Assembly: GCA_038030265.1 (NCBI GenBank)
Contig: CM075940.1
Location: 29,488,940 to 29,552,939, forward strand
Direction: 5' to 3'
DNA from: Corythucha ciliata
Lineage: Eukaryota > Arthropoda > Insecta > Hemiptera > Tingidae
Length of the DNA stretch: 64,000 nt
Shown here: piece by piece, positions 11,150 through 21,060 of the stretch
Layout: each line of letters opens with the position of its first letter
Numbering within the stretch: the stretch's first letter is position 1
Program-made: the position numbers and the translations under genes
Notes under the pieces: generated by a model
Databases searched by the model: none
The model's input: only the letters and a program-made list of their open reading frames with translations
What the model was told of the DNA's origin: nothing

Positions 11150-11760
11150 GTAGCGCTGGCGTCGAGGCGCAATGGCGGAAAAGAGCCCTACTCTTACCAC
11201 CAACGTATGGGCTAAATAATGGTGTTTTTGCAGTTTTTAAGGAGTTTACAATGTTTTCCGTCTTAATTATCGCCACACTTGATTGAAAAAGGATTTTAGG
11301 TTACGACCTTTCTTCGATCGACCTTCTACGACCTGCTTTCAAAGGATTACATTTCGGGAACGTAGTGAATTTAGTTTCCTATGGTTTGTACCTATAATGG
11401 ACAGTACGTAGTCATTATCTCTTTTTGTTGTCTCACAATGTTGCCTTTGTGAATCAATATAAATTTGATAAATGCACGGTCTCATCAAGGAGCTACAAAA
11501 AAGGGGAAGTGGAGTTAAGCACCAAATATTTTATACGCGGCCAAATAGAGGACGCCAAGGCGTAGGCCGCCGTGGGCCCAACCGAGAGCTCGCGGGCCAA
11601 AAAGTGGCCCGCTGACTCAGCTGAGCCTTCCTAAATGGCCCGCCCGTGGCATACAGTGGTAAATAATCATCTTTAATGTTGGATTTTGGCGCCCCTAGGA
11701 TTTTTGTGGAAATGAAAATCGCTACAAATTCGCGCCTTCTCGTGGTCGGCCAATCCCCCG
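11150..11760. other. No gene seen; short GC-rich patch
   Basis: Ordinary AT-rich sequence, then a GC-rich patch at 11535-11650 containing GGCCCGC and GCGGGCC motifs in both orientations (for example CGCGGGCC near 11591 against TGGCCCGC near 11637). This may be a decayed transposon end. No coding support. Confidence 0.4.
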
Positions 11761-11764
11761 CTTA

Positions 11765-13110
11765 ATCCAGACCAAAACGGAAAATAAGGCTAATTGGGGA
11801 CTGAAATTGAGATAAATGGCTAATTAACGGCTGAAATTATTGAGAAAAAAAAACTGATTCCCGGCCATAAATAAGAACAAGTGCTAAAAAACGGATAAAG
11901 TTAAGAAAACTTCACAGCAAAAATTGAGAAAAAGCTTTAAAATCGCGGATAAAGTGTAAATTACAGTCATTAGCGTTTAAAATTATGAAAAACACTAATT
12001 AACTGATAAAATTGTGAAAAATCAATAATTCGCCAATGAAAAAAAGCGCTAATTCGCCCCTAAAATTACGAAAACATGAATTCTCGGCTTATTCAGAACG
12101 GAAGTTCGTGGCTCAATCTGAAAAAACGCTAATTCATTGCTAAAAGTGAAAAAAAAGCTAATTCGTGAGGAAAATTAAGAAAAGTGCTAGTTCACGCGCG
12201 GATACAATTGTGGGAAATCGCTCTTTAGCAGTCAAAATCACGTATTCATCACGGCTAACGTGACGAATAAATAAATAAAAGCGCCCAGATGCAAGATGTA
12301 AGGAAACGAAAATTTTGAGCTTCTGAAGGCAAGTTCGTGGCTCAAACTGCGAAAAAAACGCTAATTCATAGCTAAAAGCAAGCGAAGCAAATCGCTAAGC
12401 CGGAGCTGAAATTAAGAAAAGTTGCTAATTCATGGATGCAATTGAGAAAAATCGATAATTAGCGGCTGAAATAAAGAAAAATACGAACTCACTGCAAAAT
12501 TCAGATAAATCGCTATAACTCACGGCTAATAAGGGTGAAAACTTGCAGAAATGACCAAAATTGCTAATTAGCGGCTAAAGTAGAGAAAACTTGCTAATTT
12601 ATCAATAAAATTGACTAATTCGTGGATTAAGTAGAGAAAACGTCAATTCGCGGCTTCTGATCGTAACTTCGTGCCAGAAAGTGAAAAAAATCGCTAATAC
12701 GCGGCCAAATTTCAGAAAAAGCGTTGGGTAGTTCTCGGGGAAAATTGGGGGAACTTTTAATTCGTTGATGAAACGTAGAAAAATCCCTAATTGGCTGATG
12801 GACTGATGAAAATCGCTAATTTGCGGCTGAAGTCAGGAAAAAATGGATGTTTACGGCGTTAAATTGAAAACATTTGCTATATTCCCCGGATTGAATAGAG
12901 CAAATGGCAAGTCGTGGTTTCTTGAGACAACTTCGTGGCTAAAATTAGAGAATTTAGCGCTAATTCACGGGTAATAGTCACATGGCTAATTAGCGGCTCA
13001 AATCAGAAAAAACACGAATTCTTTGCAAGGAAAATCGCTAAAATGGAGATAAATCGCTAATTCGCGGCTAAATAAGGAGACAAATTGTTAATTCAATAAT
13101 TGACAGCTTT
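11765..13110 (+). repeat. Degenerate 30-bp tandem array, type 1 (plus orientation)
   Basis: About 40 diverged units of GCTAATTCGCGGCTAAAATT followed by GAGAAAAAC. The phase is easily tracked through GCTAATT, CGGCTAA and GAGAAAA anchors spaced about 30 bp apart, and fillers and lengths vary by a few bases. An occasional longer spacer carries GGCTTCTGA followed by AACTTCGTGGC, which recurs near 12090, 12335, 12650 and 12920 and suggests a second, longer periodicity. No frame stays open through the array. Confidence 0.85.
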
Positions 13111-13552
13111 TATCCACTAGAAGGCTACACCGATCGTTTAACCGGCAAAAGTGGAAGTTCTTCGGGGAACATACTGTCCCTTTTTATGTGAGCACAGTCA
13201 GTTTCTGGGATGAAATTCGCTTTCTTTGCAGAAAAGGGTAAACGGTTTTAATGCGCTAATTTTACTTGAAAACTTAACCACTTGGATAAAAAACTACCAC
13301 TTATCCATAATCCGGCTTGTTCCAGCTTGTTCAATTCAAACAAGGCATTTGAGTCTCAAAAGGTCTCAAATGTGACTAGTAAAAATTTCATACAGAAAAC
13401 CTTTTATTAATAACTCCTTTAATTACCTTCCTGTGCCTACTGGAGGGGATTCATGTGATGGATATTTACACCATGCGGAGAACTTTGCATTACTGTTTAC
13501 CAAAAGGCCCGTAGCAACCAGACTTATCCCAGCTTTGTCTGTAGAATAAGGG

Positions 13553-13692
13553 TTAGGTCGACAGTGTCCGTTTAAGCGTTGCTAAGGGTTTAAACGATTT
13601 TGTATTGGAATTGCTAATTTCTGATTGGGGTGTGAACACCTAAGCTCAGCTTAGTGTTAAACGGAACTTTAAACCCATGTGGTCGACCCGGG
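13553..13692 (+). mobile_element. Small dispersed element, GTCGACCCGG/GTTTAAAC type, copy 2
   Basis: Plus-strand homologue of 2568-2713: GGTCGACAGTGTCCGTTTAA, GCGTTG, GGGTTTAAACG, then AAACGGAACTTTAAACCCAT and GTGGTCGACCCGGG. The GTCGAC blocks at both edges are inverted relative to each other. The middle 40 bp differ between copies, so only the ends and their neighbours are conserved, as expected for a small non-autonomous DNA transposon. Confidence 0.6.
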
Positions 13693-14494
13693 CCTAAGTG
13701 CATTGATAAACACACCCTTGTTGGGGAAAATTACATAATATTTGGTTAAGGACAGTCTGTTTTTGGGGCTGAACAACCCTTCTTGACCGGAAATTCGCAA
13801 AGATATTTGAAAACTTATTGCGTTTTTCATTTGCACAATATTCTGCATAGGGTAGGGGGATTTTTCCATCATTCATCAAGGACGGGAGGAAAAATCTCTC
13901 TCGCAGCGCGAAATTCCCGGTAAATGGAAAACGGCATCATTTTCTCACCGCGAGTACTTTCATTTTATCTCAATTATTTCTCGATGGTGAGTTTAATTGT
14001 TAATAGTCGGTAGTAATACCAACTAATCACTACAACCAATGAACTTTAAAAATCATAAAAACTCATAAAAAAGAACAAAAACTGCGTTTTCTCATAAGAG
14101 CCCATGGAAAGTCTACCGCTCTTCTTACTTCGGTGGGGCCGCCACCAGAGCGCATTTGGTTAATCTGAATCGCCAATAGCCTTCCCATGGCAAGAAGTTT
14201 GCCATTATATTATGCCTTTACAATGTCACAAACAAGGAACTAAATAAAACAAAAATTAAAGAACTTGTCCGCATCAACGAACGTATCTACACTATTGATA
14301 ATGACAATGAAGAAGCGTAGTTATCTTTATCGTTAATAAAACGGCTGAGCGTGAACGGTTTAACGAGCTTATTCGGTTCTTCATGTTGATCATTGTTGGA
14401 AAAGGCATATTTTTACTTTTATCACCCCTCATACAGAGTGTTATTCAGCAATTTTTTGCCTTTTATAATTACAATAAAACGTAGAAATTGAGCT

Positions 14495-14625
14495 AAAGGT
14501 ACATTTTCAGTACCTAGGTACTTCACCGTTACTTTGATTTTTTCAGTACCTAGGTACCGTTACAGGTACTCAAAATAAAAATGTACCTAGGTACTAAAAA
14601 TGTACCTAGGTACATCCCATCACTG
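14495..14625. mobile_element. hAT-like transposon end with four GTACCTAGGTAC palindromes
   Basis: Perfect 12-bp palindrome GTACCTAGGTAC at 14510, 14546, 14583 and 14602, all within 105 bp, ending at 14625 with CATCCCATCACTG. Read on the minus strand the end is CAGTGATGGGATG, a terminus type common in animal hAT elements. The palindromes would be subterminal motifs next to that end. The opposite end was not found. The element lies between the small element at 13553 and the unknown gene at 14919. Confidence 0.55.
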
Positions 14626-14918
14626 CACTTGTCCTTCGGAACCACGATCTCTCAGATCAAAAATTGAAAGCAAATTAACGCTCCCATCGAAATCAAATAT
14701 TTCGTCTAGAAACCGTGAACTCACTTTAGATTTTCAACCCCTGGGAATTAGGCTTAAAGTTATAAATTTTCCATAAAAAATGAGCTGTCATGAAAAATTG
14801 GATGAGAATACGAGCTTATGAAATAAGAAGGCAGTCATTTCGTTGACCAAAATGAAAATTTTCCGAAATGAGCTCGACAAAAATATTGAAATCTAACAAA
14901 TTAAGGATATATTCTCAC

Positions 14919-16333
14919 CAAGGAAGGTCCAAGGCCTGGTGTTCTGAGAACATTAAACTCATCCAAATATGCTTCGAAAGTCGGCAAGGAAAATAAATAC
15001 AGCCTCCTCAATTTGTGTGAATTTTTCCACGCGGTTTCCAGGAACGTCGAAGACTCGCAAACGCTTGTGTCCCTTTATTGTCGCAATTTCCGGGTCTTTT
15101 GATACAAGTTTTTTAACTTCTGTCAACAAAAGCAAATATTCAAAGCATGTAATGAGAATTTTTGTACATTTTTCACATGAAATCCAGTTATGAATGAAAT
15201 AGTTACCATCAGCAGACTGGTAAGGAATGCTTAGACGCAGGCGTTTATTGCAACTGGAATTGCTGGTGCTGCTGTCAGTAGCCGCGACGCTACTGATACC
15301 GCTCTCCTCTTCATTACCCGATCCAGTTGGAATTTCTGATTTTTTCCTGATGAGCATTTTATAATTATGTAATTATGTATGCACTATGTATATCTACATC
15401 AATTCCAAATCACACGCTACATTGTTCCAAGATAGCTTAAATAAAAAACATACGTTAGTCCCAATGACCTATTTTTTTTTTATAAAACTTGCAAGCGATC
15501 TTGCTTCATACATTGCATCGTGTGGTCTGGGCTTAATCAATGTGCGTGAGTGTTACCTAGGGTGATGATCCTTTTTGTTTCGCCACTCCCTCAACTGATT
15601 ATTGTAGCGCTCCCACAACCTTCCCTGTGGTGTGGCCTGGTGCTCTTATAACGGGTTTTTGAGCCTAAGTTCAGTGCGAAGAGGGGCGTGGGAGGTCTCA
15701 CTGTGAACCATATAGCCGGTAGTTCATAGGGGAACACGTCCTTAACGTACTTGGCCCAGATCTTCAAATCTGGGTAATTAAGATGAGGTATTGTGCCTTC
15801 GGGTTTACCCCTAACGCTTAATTTCATCAAGTAGTCGACTGTAGTGTGACAAACTGCAGTCCACTGCGATACGTCAAGGTTTGACAACGAAACGTTTAGG
15901 AGAGCCTTCGTAGCGACATTGCTCTGTAAGAGCCTGTACAGGGGGTTGCAGCTGAGGCGATCCGCAGTTGAAGAAGACGAGGCTGCCGGAGTTGAAGACG
16001 AGGACGAGGCTGCTGGAATTGAAGAGGACGAGGCTGCCAGAATTAAAGAAGACGAGGCTGCTGGAATTGAAGAGGACGACGCTGCCGGACTTGTAGAAGG
16101 CGGCAGGGGAGGAGGAAGCAGTTGGTTTATAAAAAATTCCTCAGAACTATAAACATAGGTGTACACAAAAAAAAATCACCCAAATTTGGTAAAACCAAAA
16201 AAGATACGCTGGCCACGAAACACCAACCTTTGATCAGGTGTCTGGTCATCGCGATCAGTTCGTGCAGATAAGTTTCGTCGTCGAAACCTTCACTGTATTT
16301 AAGGGGTTTGTTCCTCTCCAGCAATAATAACAA
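14919..16333 (-). CDS. Multi-exon gene of unknown function, at least five exons
   Basis: Exons: about 16333-16224; 16146-15702; 15624-15557; 15346-15207; 15119-14919. Every junction has GT and AG and keeps frame: donor GTGTTT/acceptor TTTATAG; GTGAGA/CACCACAG (phase 0); GTAACA/CATCAG; GTAACT/TTGACAG; then a further donor GTGAGA at 14918. Two introns are exactly 77 bp, the others 87 and 210 bp. The product reads KPLKYSEGF...HLIKGC, a low-complexity PAASSSS-repeat region, then WTAVCHTTVDYLMKLS, LKIWAKYVKDVFPYELPAIW, WERYNNQLREWRNKK, an acidic Ser-rich stretch and EVKKLVSKDP. The last exon probably needs a one-base shift near 15080 to reach FEAYLDEFNVLRTPG. The FP.E..A.W followed by GRLWERYNN pattern recalls a family of uncharacterised invertebrate proteins, but I cannot name it. 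No start codon lies in the first exon, and the 3' end is unseen. It could be host-derived or transposon-derived. Confidence 0.62.
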
Positions 16334-16633
16334 ACAATTATAATAAATGACAATTTTCGCATATGAGAAAAGAAGAGTAAGCGAAAGTGAAAATAAGCGG
16401 GGGGGGGGGGATCATTCCGATCGTAAGGCAAGCTTCAGTGGGAGCACAAATGGCCAATACCATAGGCATCATAAAAATAAAAATTCAAGACAGAGGATAA
16501 AGTGACAATGCAACGAATAAAATAAAATTATTGAAAGAAGAATTTAAAATGTACGGTGCATGCTATGCTTCACCGAGGAAAAAAGTATAAGAGTAATAAT
16601 CAACACATTTATCACTATTCAAGTAATCCATTG

Positions 16634-16758
16634 GCGTTTTCCATTTTCATAAAATTTCCACCCGTCTTCTCAGTTACCATATGATATAATTCCGAGAAGA
16701 CGGGTGGCAATTCGCAATGCTCGGCTCCAGAGCTGAACTTTATGCAAATGGAAAACGC
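16634..16758. mobile_element. Foldback hairpin element, copy 1
   Basis: Nested inverted repeats. The outer pair is GCGTTTTCCATTTTCATAAA at 16634 with TTTATGCAAATGGAAAACGC ending at 16758. The inner pair is TTTCCACCCGTCTTCTC against GAGAAGACGGGTGGCAATT around a 20-bp loop containing CATATGAT. The same layout and inner arm recur at 20376-20520. The loop and arm sequences are shared, so this is a family rather than a chance hairpin. No coding sequence. Confidence 0.8.
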
Positions 16759-17373
16759 TATAATTTTAACTGAAGTAAATGCACATTTCACACAATAAGG
16801 GTATTCACGGCAACCATGGTACTTTTTGTAGTTTTGCACTTGCGTTGTTGCTAAGGTCTGTTGTTAGGGAAATCTAAATTGGAATCATTTTGTCATTCAT
16901 TTCGTTCGGGGGCTTATTTTAAACTCATTCATTCGAAACTTGATTTCCCTGGTAACAAACATCTGACTACGCAACGAAACAACAAACAGCAAGAAAGTTG
17001 ACGTGAATACCCGTAATATTTGCATGTTTTCTTTACTCCAAAAAGCATACATTGAGCTTTTTTACTCGGTGACATGGTTCTTCTGTCTTTTTTTTTCATG
17101 AGTATTCGCCCGTCTGGGTTTAGTTAAATAGTTATGCTATGTGCATTCGAGTGCGGGCCGGGTACTTAAAATACTCCAAACGAATCCAAATTGGGACAAT
17201 TACTTCTCATACGAACGCAGCTAAGAGGGAAGCGTCAGTAATGTACGACGCCAAATTGATCACAGATTTGTTCGTCTACATCGAAAAATATTAGACACGT
17301 CTCCTCCCGAACTTGCCTTTTTTTGGGAGCTCCAAATAAAATTCAAAGCGCAAAAAAGTATGAATTACAAAAT

Positions 17374-17815
17374 TTTCTCGAAACTCGAATCGTGTTGGGC
17401 TATGCCCTTCCATCGTCGTCCGGATAACATCAGTCTAATTAATTTATTAATTAAAATACCGGCGACAGATTTATTCATTATATCCATCTAACAACATCTA
17501 GATAAGATAAAATTCGGCGTGGTTTACCGATCAGGATAAGCGCCTAGAGTTTCGAGAAACAATGGACCTGGGTGGGGTTCGGCTTAGCTTATCCCTCGGA
17601 GTACGACTCCCGTAGGCGTCTCCGTGGCGCAAATGGCAGCGTGCTGGACTGGTAATCCAGAGGTTGCGGGTTCAAATCCCGCCGGGGAGCCATTTTTTCT
17701 CGTAACTCGAATCGTGTTGGGCTATGCCCTTCCATCGTCGTCCGGATAACATCAGTCTAATTTATTTATTAATTAAAATACCGGCGACAGATTTATTCTT
17801 TATATCCATGTAATT
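17374..17815 (+). mobile_element. tRNA-headed SINE flanked by two direct copies of its body
   Basis: A body module of about 130 bp occurs twice in the same orientation (about 17374-17490 and 17696-17815). It starts TTTCTCG, ACTCGAATCGTGTTGGGC, and continues through CCATCGTCGTCCGG to TTTATTAATTAAAATACC. The second copy directly follows the tRNA-like unit at 17618-17692, the usual SINE order (tRNA head, body, AT tail). The first copy has no tRNA before it, as in a 5'-truncated SINE. The spacer 17490-17617 is unrelated. Either two insertions landed close together or a tandem duplication lost one head. Confidence 0.7.
17618..17692 (+). tRNA. tRNA-like unit, Thr(GGT) anticodon by position, Trp-like backbone
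   Basis: Cloverleaf folds: acceptor GTCTCCG with CGGGGAG (six of seven pairs, position 1-72 is G-G), D stem GCGC/GCGT, anticodon stem CTGGA/TCCAG with loop CTGGTAA (anticodon GGT), variable AGGTT, T arm GCGGG-TTCAAAT-CCCGC, followed by CCA in the DNA. The body resembles eukaryotic tRNA-Trp (CTCCGTGGCGCAA, AGGTTGCG), not tRNA-Thr, and eukaryotic Thr tRNAs do not normally use GGT. With the flanking SINE body this is most simply a SINE head with Pol III A and B boxes. A working tRNA gene is less likely. Confidence 0.6.
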
Positions 17816-18200
17816 TAATTATCTGTCAAATTTTACGGTTAAGACGTCTGTTTTAACCGTATGAACTGTGCTAACCGATTTCAACTACCGAGTATTTTTC
17901 CCAGTGTTCCAGCATTTCTGAAGAAATCGATAGTTCATGTTCCTCGATTAAAAAAGTCGCAAAACTATTAATTATAAAAGAATTTAAGAATGTTTTCATG
18001 TGGAATTAAGTGTAAAATAAACAGAAATGAAGCATTCCTTCTATCATAGCACCCCTAAGTGCTTGTGTCTTATCGTTAATAGGATTACGCAGATATCAAG
18101 AGCTTTAACCAAAATTTGGGAGCCTAGGAACTTTTCAGTTCTGTAACTCAGTCAATTTAGGCAATCAAATGGCTTATTGTTACTTTCACTTGAAACAGCT

Positions 18201-18322
18201 TGTTAGATTGGTTGTCACTACAGTGACTAATAGTCAAAATAACAATAAGAGTTTAATAAAGTTTTAGTGTTGATTCTCTTGTTCGACACGAGTGGTCTCT
18301 TTTATTTAATTAAGATATTACA
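18201..18322 (+). repeat. 5' LTR of the short-LTR retrotransposon
   Basis: 122 bp, TG...CA ends. Contains AATAAAG near 18255 as a possible polyadenylation signal. It matches 21211-21325 except for a few substitutions and a 5-6 bp length difference (an extra ATAACA-like stretch here), so the insertion is moderately old. Confidence 0.8.
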
Positions 18323-18604
18323 ATTGTCGACGAGAAAAAATTTATGCCAAAGAAAATAGTATCAAGGCAATATGAGACGCTTGGTGAAGACAGCGATAAA
18401 GGGAGCCGGGGTTTCAAAGAAAGCTAAAAGTATCACTAAATGTCGGATCCATTAAAGAAATTGAATGAAATTGGTTGGTATATAAAGAACGTTTCGATTA
18501 ATTTTTGAAGTAAATGCGGTGGAGGATTCCCGCAAAACCTCGGTGTTATAATTACTGCCATGGGTGAGGAGTCTTAAGCATTGATGTGACCCTGAACTCC
18601 CCAA

Positions 18605-18775
18605 AAATAAATCATTTGAGGAACTGTGTGACCTTATGGCGTGACAGTTTACGGCTCAAGTGTCCAAATTCAGCAAAAGGATAGAGTATTTTGAAGCTAT
18701 CAGAGTCTAGGAGAAACGGTGTCAGAGTGGTTTGTTAGAATAAAAAAAAACTTACAGTCCCGTGTTCTTTCGGTT
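18605..18775 (+). pseudogene. Ty3/Gypsy-type gag fragment
   Basis: The plus-strand frame from 18609 gives KSFEELCDLMA, a TGA stop, then QFTAQVSKFSKRIEYFEAIR. After a one-base shift near 18711 it gives ETVSEWFVRIKKNLQSRVL. This matches the common Gypsy capsid pattern (K-T/S-Y/F-E-E ... L, then F-x-x-R, then G-E-S/T-V-x-E-F/W-V-x-x-L-R/K). One stop and one frameshift make it non-functional. No zinc knuckle or protease was found downstream before the inserted element. Confidence 0.6.
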
Positions 18776-18826
18776 AATTTTTGGAAGAAGCTATAAAATA
18801 GTATATTGTACGCCTAGGAGGTAAAG

Positions 18827-18882
18827 TGGGTGTTTCCAAGACGGGGCGTCCACAACTCCTCTCGTCTTGGAAACCGCACCCA
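18827..18882. repeat. Short perfect hairpin
   Basis: TGGGTGTTTCCAAGACG at 18827-18843 pairs with CGTCTTGGAAACCGCACCCA at 18863-18882 (one three-base bulge) around a 19-bp loop. It could form a strong stem on either strand. It lies between the gag remnant and the inserted element at 18991 and may be a solo foldback element. Confidence 0.6.
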
Positions 18883-18990
18883 TTTCAGATCATGTCGCAG
18901 GCTGGAGGGTACATACTCGTTTGCACCTCGGTGTTATTACCAACACCCATCGTCTGTCCGACAGTGATTCCATTCAGGATTATTTCCAAT

Positions 18991-20370
18991 CAGGGGCGTA
19001 GCCAACCCGTGATCAAGGGGTGGACAGCCAGGCACGAATCCAGAGATGGGTGCGGGAGCGCACGTCTTGAGAAAAAGAGCTCGTTCGCGAATGAAATCCA
19101 GAAAAGGACATTTTGCGGCTAACAATAAGACCGAGGAAAAACGCCCATTCACGGCTAAAAATGGGGAATAGCGCTGATTCACGTTAAACTATATTTTTTT
19201 TCAGGTTGACCCGCCAAAATGGTTCAACAAGAGGAACATGCAAAACTGTTTTTTTTTGTTTTTTTTCATGTGCCAGATCCACGGAAATGTTTTATACTGT
19301 GAATTGGCGCAATTGGTATTTCAGTGAGCAAAATTCGAGAAAAATTGGTTTTTTAGTGAGTCAAACCAGCAAAAATCGGGTTCTGGTGCGCAAAATCAGT
19401 GAAATCGGTCTCACAATTTTGGCCACTTCGCAAAATTGGTTTGTTAGCAACATAAATCCATGAAATTGGATTTTCAATCAGAAAAAAAATGTTTTGTTTT
19501 TTGCGAGAAAAACCACAACATTTTTCGTTTTTTGGATAGCGAAATCCGAGAAGTGCTAACTCCCTGCTAAAAACTGAGAAAAAAACACCAATTCACGGTC
19601 AAAAATGACAAAAATTTCACTGAGTGTTTAAAATTGAAAATACGCCAATTCTTGGCTTCTGAACGCAACTTATTTCTGGCTAAAAGTGAGAAAAAGCGCT
19701 AATATACATAGTTAAAAATGACAAAAATTGTTAGTGCAGGGCTAGAATTTTAAAAACCGCTAATTTGCGGTTAATTTTGGAAATCCACTATTTAACGAGG
19801 CTATAATATATAAAACCGGCCAATTTGCGGTCAATTTCCATTAATGTCCAAATTGAGAATTAAGAAAAACGCTCTTTTTCAGTTCAAATTGAGAAATTTG
19901 CTAATTCATTGCTAAATAAAAAATGGAGAAAAAACGCTAATATGCCAATTCGTGGCTTCTGAAGGCTATTTATTTGTAGTAAAAATTGAAAAAAATTGTC
20001 ATTTGATGTAGAAAACCCCCGCTAATTCGCGGCTAATCTTGTTTATCGCAACTAAATTGGAGTAAAATTTCGCCAAGCAAATGAAAAACACCAAGAAGAA
20101 GGGAAAAACAATAATTTTTAGCTTCTGAAGACTGTTTCGGCTAAAAGTGAGAAAAACACTATTTTTCAGCTCAAATTAAGAAAGTGCTAATGCACTGCTA
20201 AAACAACGTATAATTAGCGCTCTCCCTCTATCCCTCAAAAACGCCAAATTCGTTGCTAAAACTGAGAAAAATCGCTTGTTCACGTGCTGATAAAAACTTT
20301 ACTTTGCGGTTAAAATTGAGAAAAAGCGTTGATTCGCTACTTTAAAATTACAGTTTCACAACTTGCGTCT
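18991..20370 (+). mobile_element. AGGGGCGTAGC-type element with internal 30-bp arrays, copy A
   Basis: Starts CAGGGGCGTAGCCAACCCGT, then GATCAAGGGGTGG and GCGCACGTCTTGAGAAAAAG. Three segments follow. 19060-19195 has type 1 30-bp units. 19196-19510 has another 30-bp series (for example GTGAGTCAAACCAGCAAAAA then TCGGGTTCTG, and GTGCGCAAAATCAGTGAAAT then CGGTCTCACA). 19540-20370 is again type 1. The first two segments match copy B at 60.1-62.93 kb closely on the opposite strand. No open frame of note. The 3' end is not fixed. Confidence 0.7.
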
Positions 20371-20375
20371 AATAG

Positions 20376-20520
20376 CGTTTCCCATTTGAGTAAAATTCTA
20401 GTGGCTGACTGACGGGGCAATTCATTTCCACCCGTCTTCTCCACTAACATATGATTTGATTCAGAGAAGACGGGTAGAAATGAACTGCCCAAATGCAGAA
20501 TTTTATGCAAATGGGGAACG
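20376..20520. mobile_element. Foldback hairpin element, copy 2
   Basis: The outer arms CGTTTCCCATTTGAGTAAAA and TTTTATGCAAATGGGGAACG enclose GGGGCAATTCATTTCCACCC, GTCTTCTC, a 20-bp loop with CATATGAT, and GAGAAGACGGGTAGAAATGA, ACTGCCC. It matches the hairpin at 16634-16758 arm for arm, and its middle arm (GGGGCAATTCATTT against AAATGAACTGCCC) is better preserved. It lies at the end of copy A inside the LTR element. Confidence 0.8.
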
Positions 20521-20639
20521 GTGTAAGATAATGTCGTCTAAAGGCAACTTTGGGACTATAAAATTGAGAAACAGGGCTGAGTATTTGCTTTACGTAAAAA
20601 AAAGAAAACAACAAAAAAAAAAAAAAACTTGACTCACAA

Positions 20640-21060
20640 AAAAAAAAAAAAAATTGACTCACGTTTGGTGAGTCAAATTCACAAAATTGCGTTTTGAAAG
20701 AGTGCAAGAATGCAAAACTTCGGGCATTTGGATTCGGATTAAAAATGAGCCAAATCCAGGAATTTGGGTTTGAAAAGAGCGAAATGAGTTTTCTGAATGA
20801 GTCAATTCTGTAAAAAACTGGTGATTCGGTGTTTAATAGCGAGAGAATTCGTGAAATTGCCGATTTCGAAATAGTAAGAATCAATATTGAGGGTGCCAAA
20901 TCTAAGACTTTTGTTATGGCATAGCCAAAACTGGGTTTTAAAGGAGCCAGATCCGCAAAATGTGTTCTTGGAAGAGAAAAACTCACAAAATTCGGTTTTT
21001 GAAAGCAGAAAATCTTTTGCAAGACTCTTGCAACAGTCTTGGTCATGCGCAAGACTCGTT
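20640..21060 (+). repeat. Degenerate array, GAGCGAAATCCG/AATTTGG type (type 3)
   Basis: Successive units such as GAGCCAAATCCAGGAATTTG, then GGTTTGAAAAGAGCGAAATG, AGCCAGATCCGCAAAATGTG, and CTCACAAAATTCGGTTTTTG show a loosely kept period of 30-40 bp. It is the same style as 46430-46965 (opposite strand) and related to the second segment of copy A. It merges at 21000 into the CAAGACTCTTG-rich end described next. Confidence 0.6.

Noticed and set aside
15919..16152. Plus-strand frame coding an acidic repeat (EDEAAG units) over the unknown gene
   Set aside because: It is the antisense of the PAASSSS repeat. The minus strand has four in-phase introns and flanking domain-like sequence; the plus frame has neither.
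20444..21052. 202-residue minus-strand frame, Phe/Ser-rich
   Set aside because: It lies across a foldback element, poly-A runs and the type 3 array; its composition follows the repeats.
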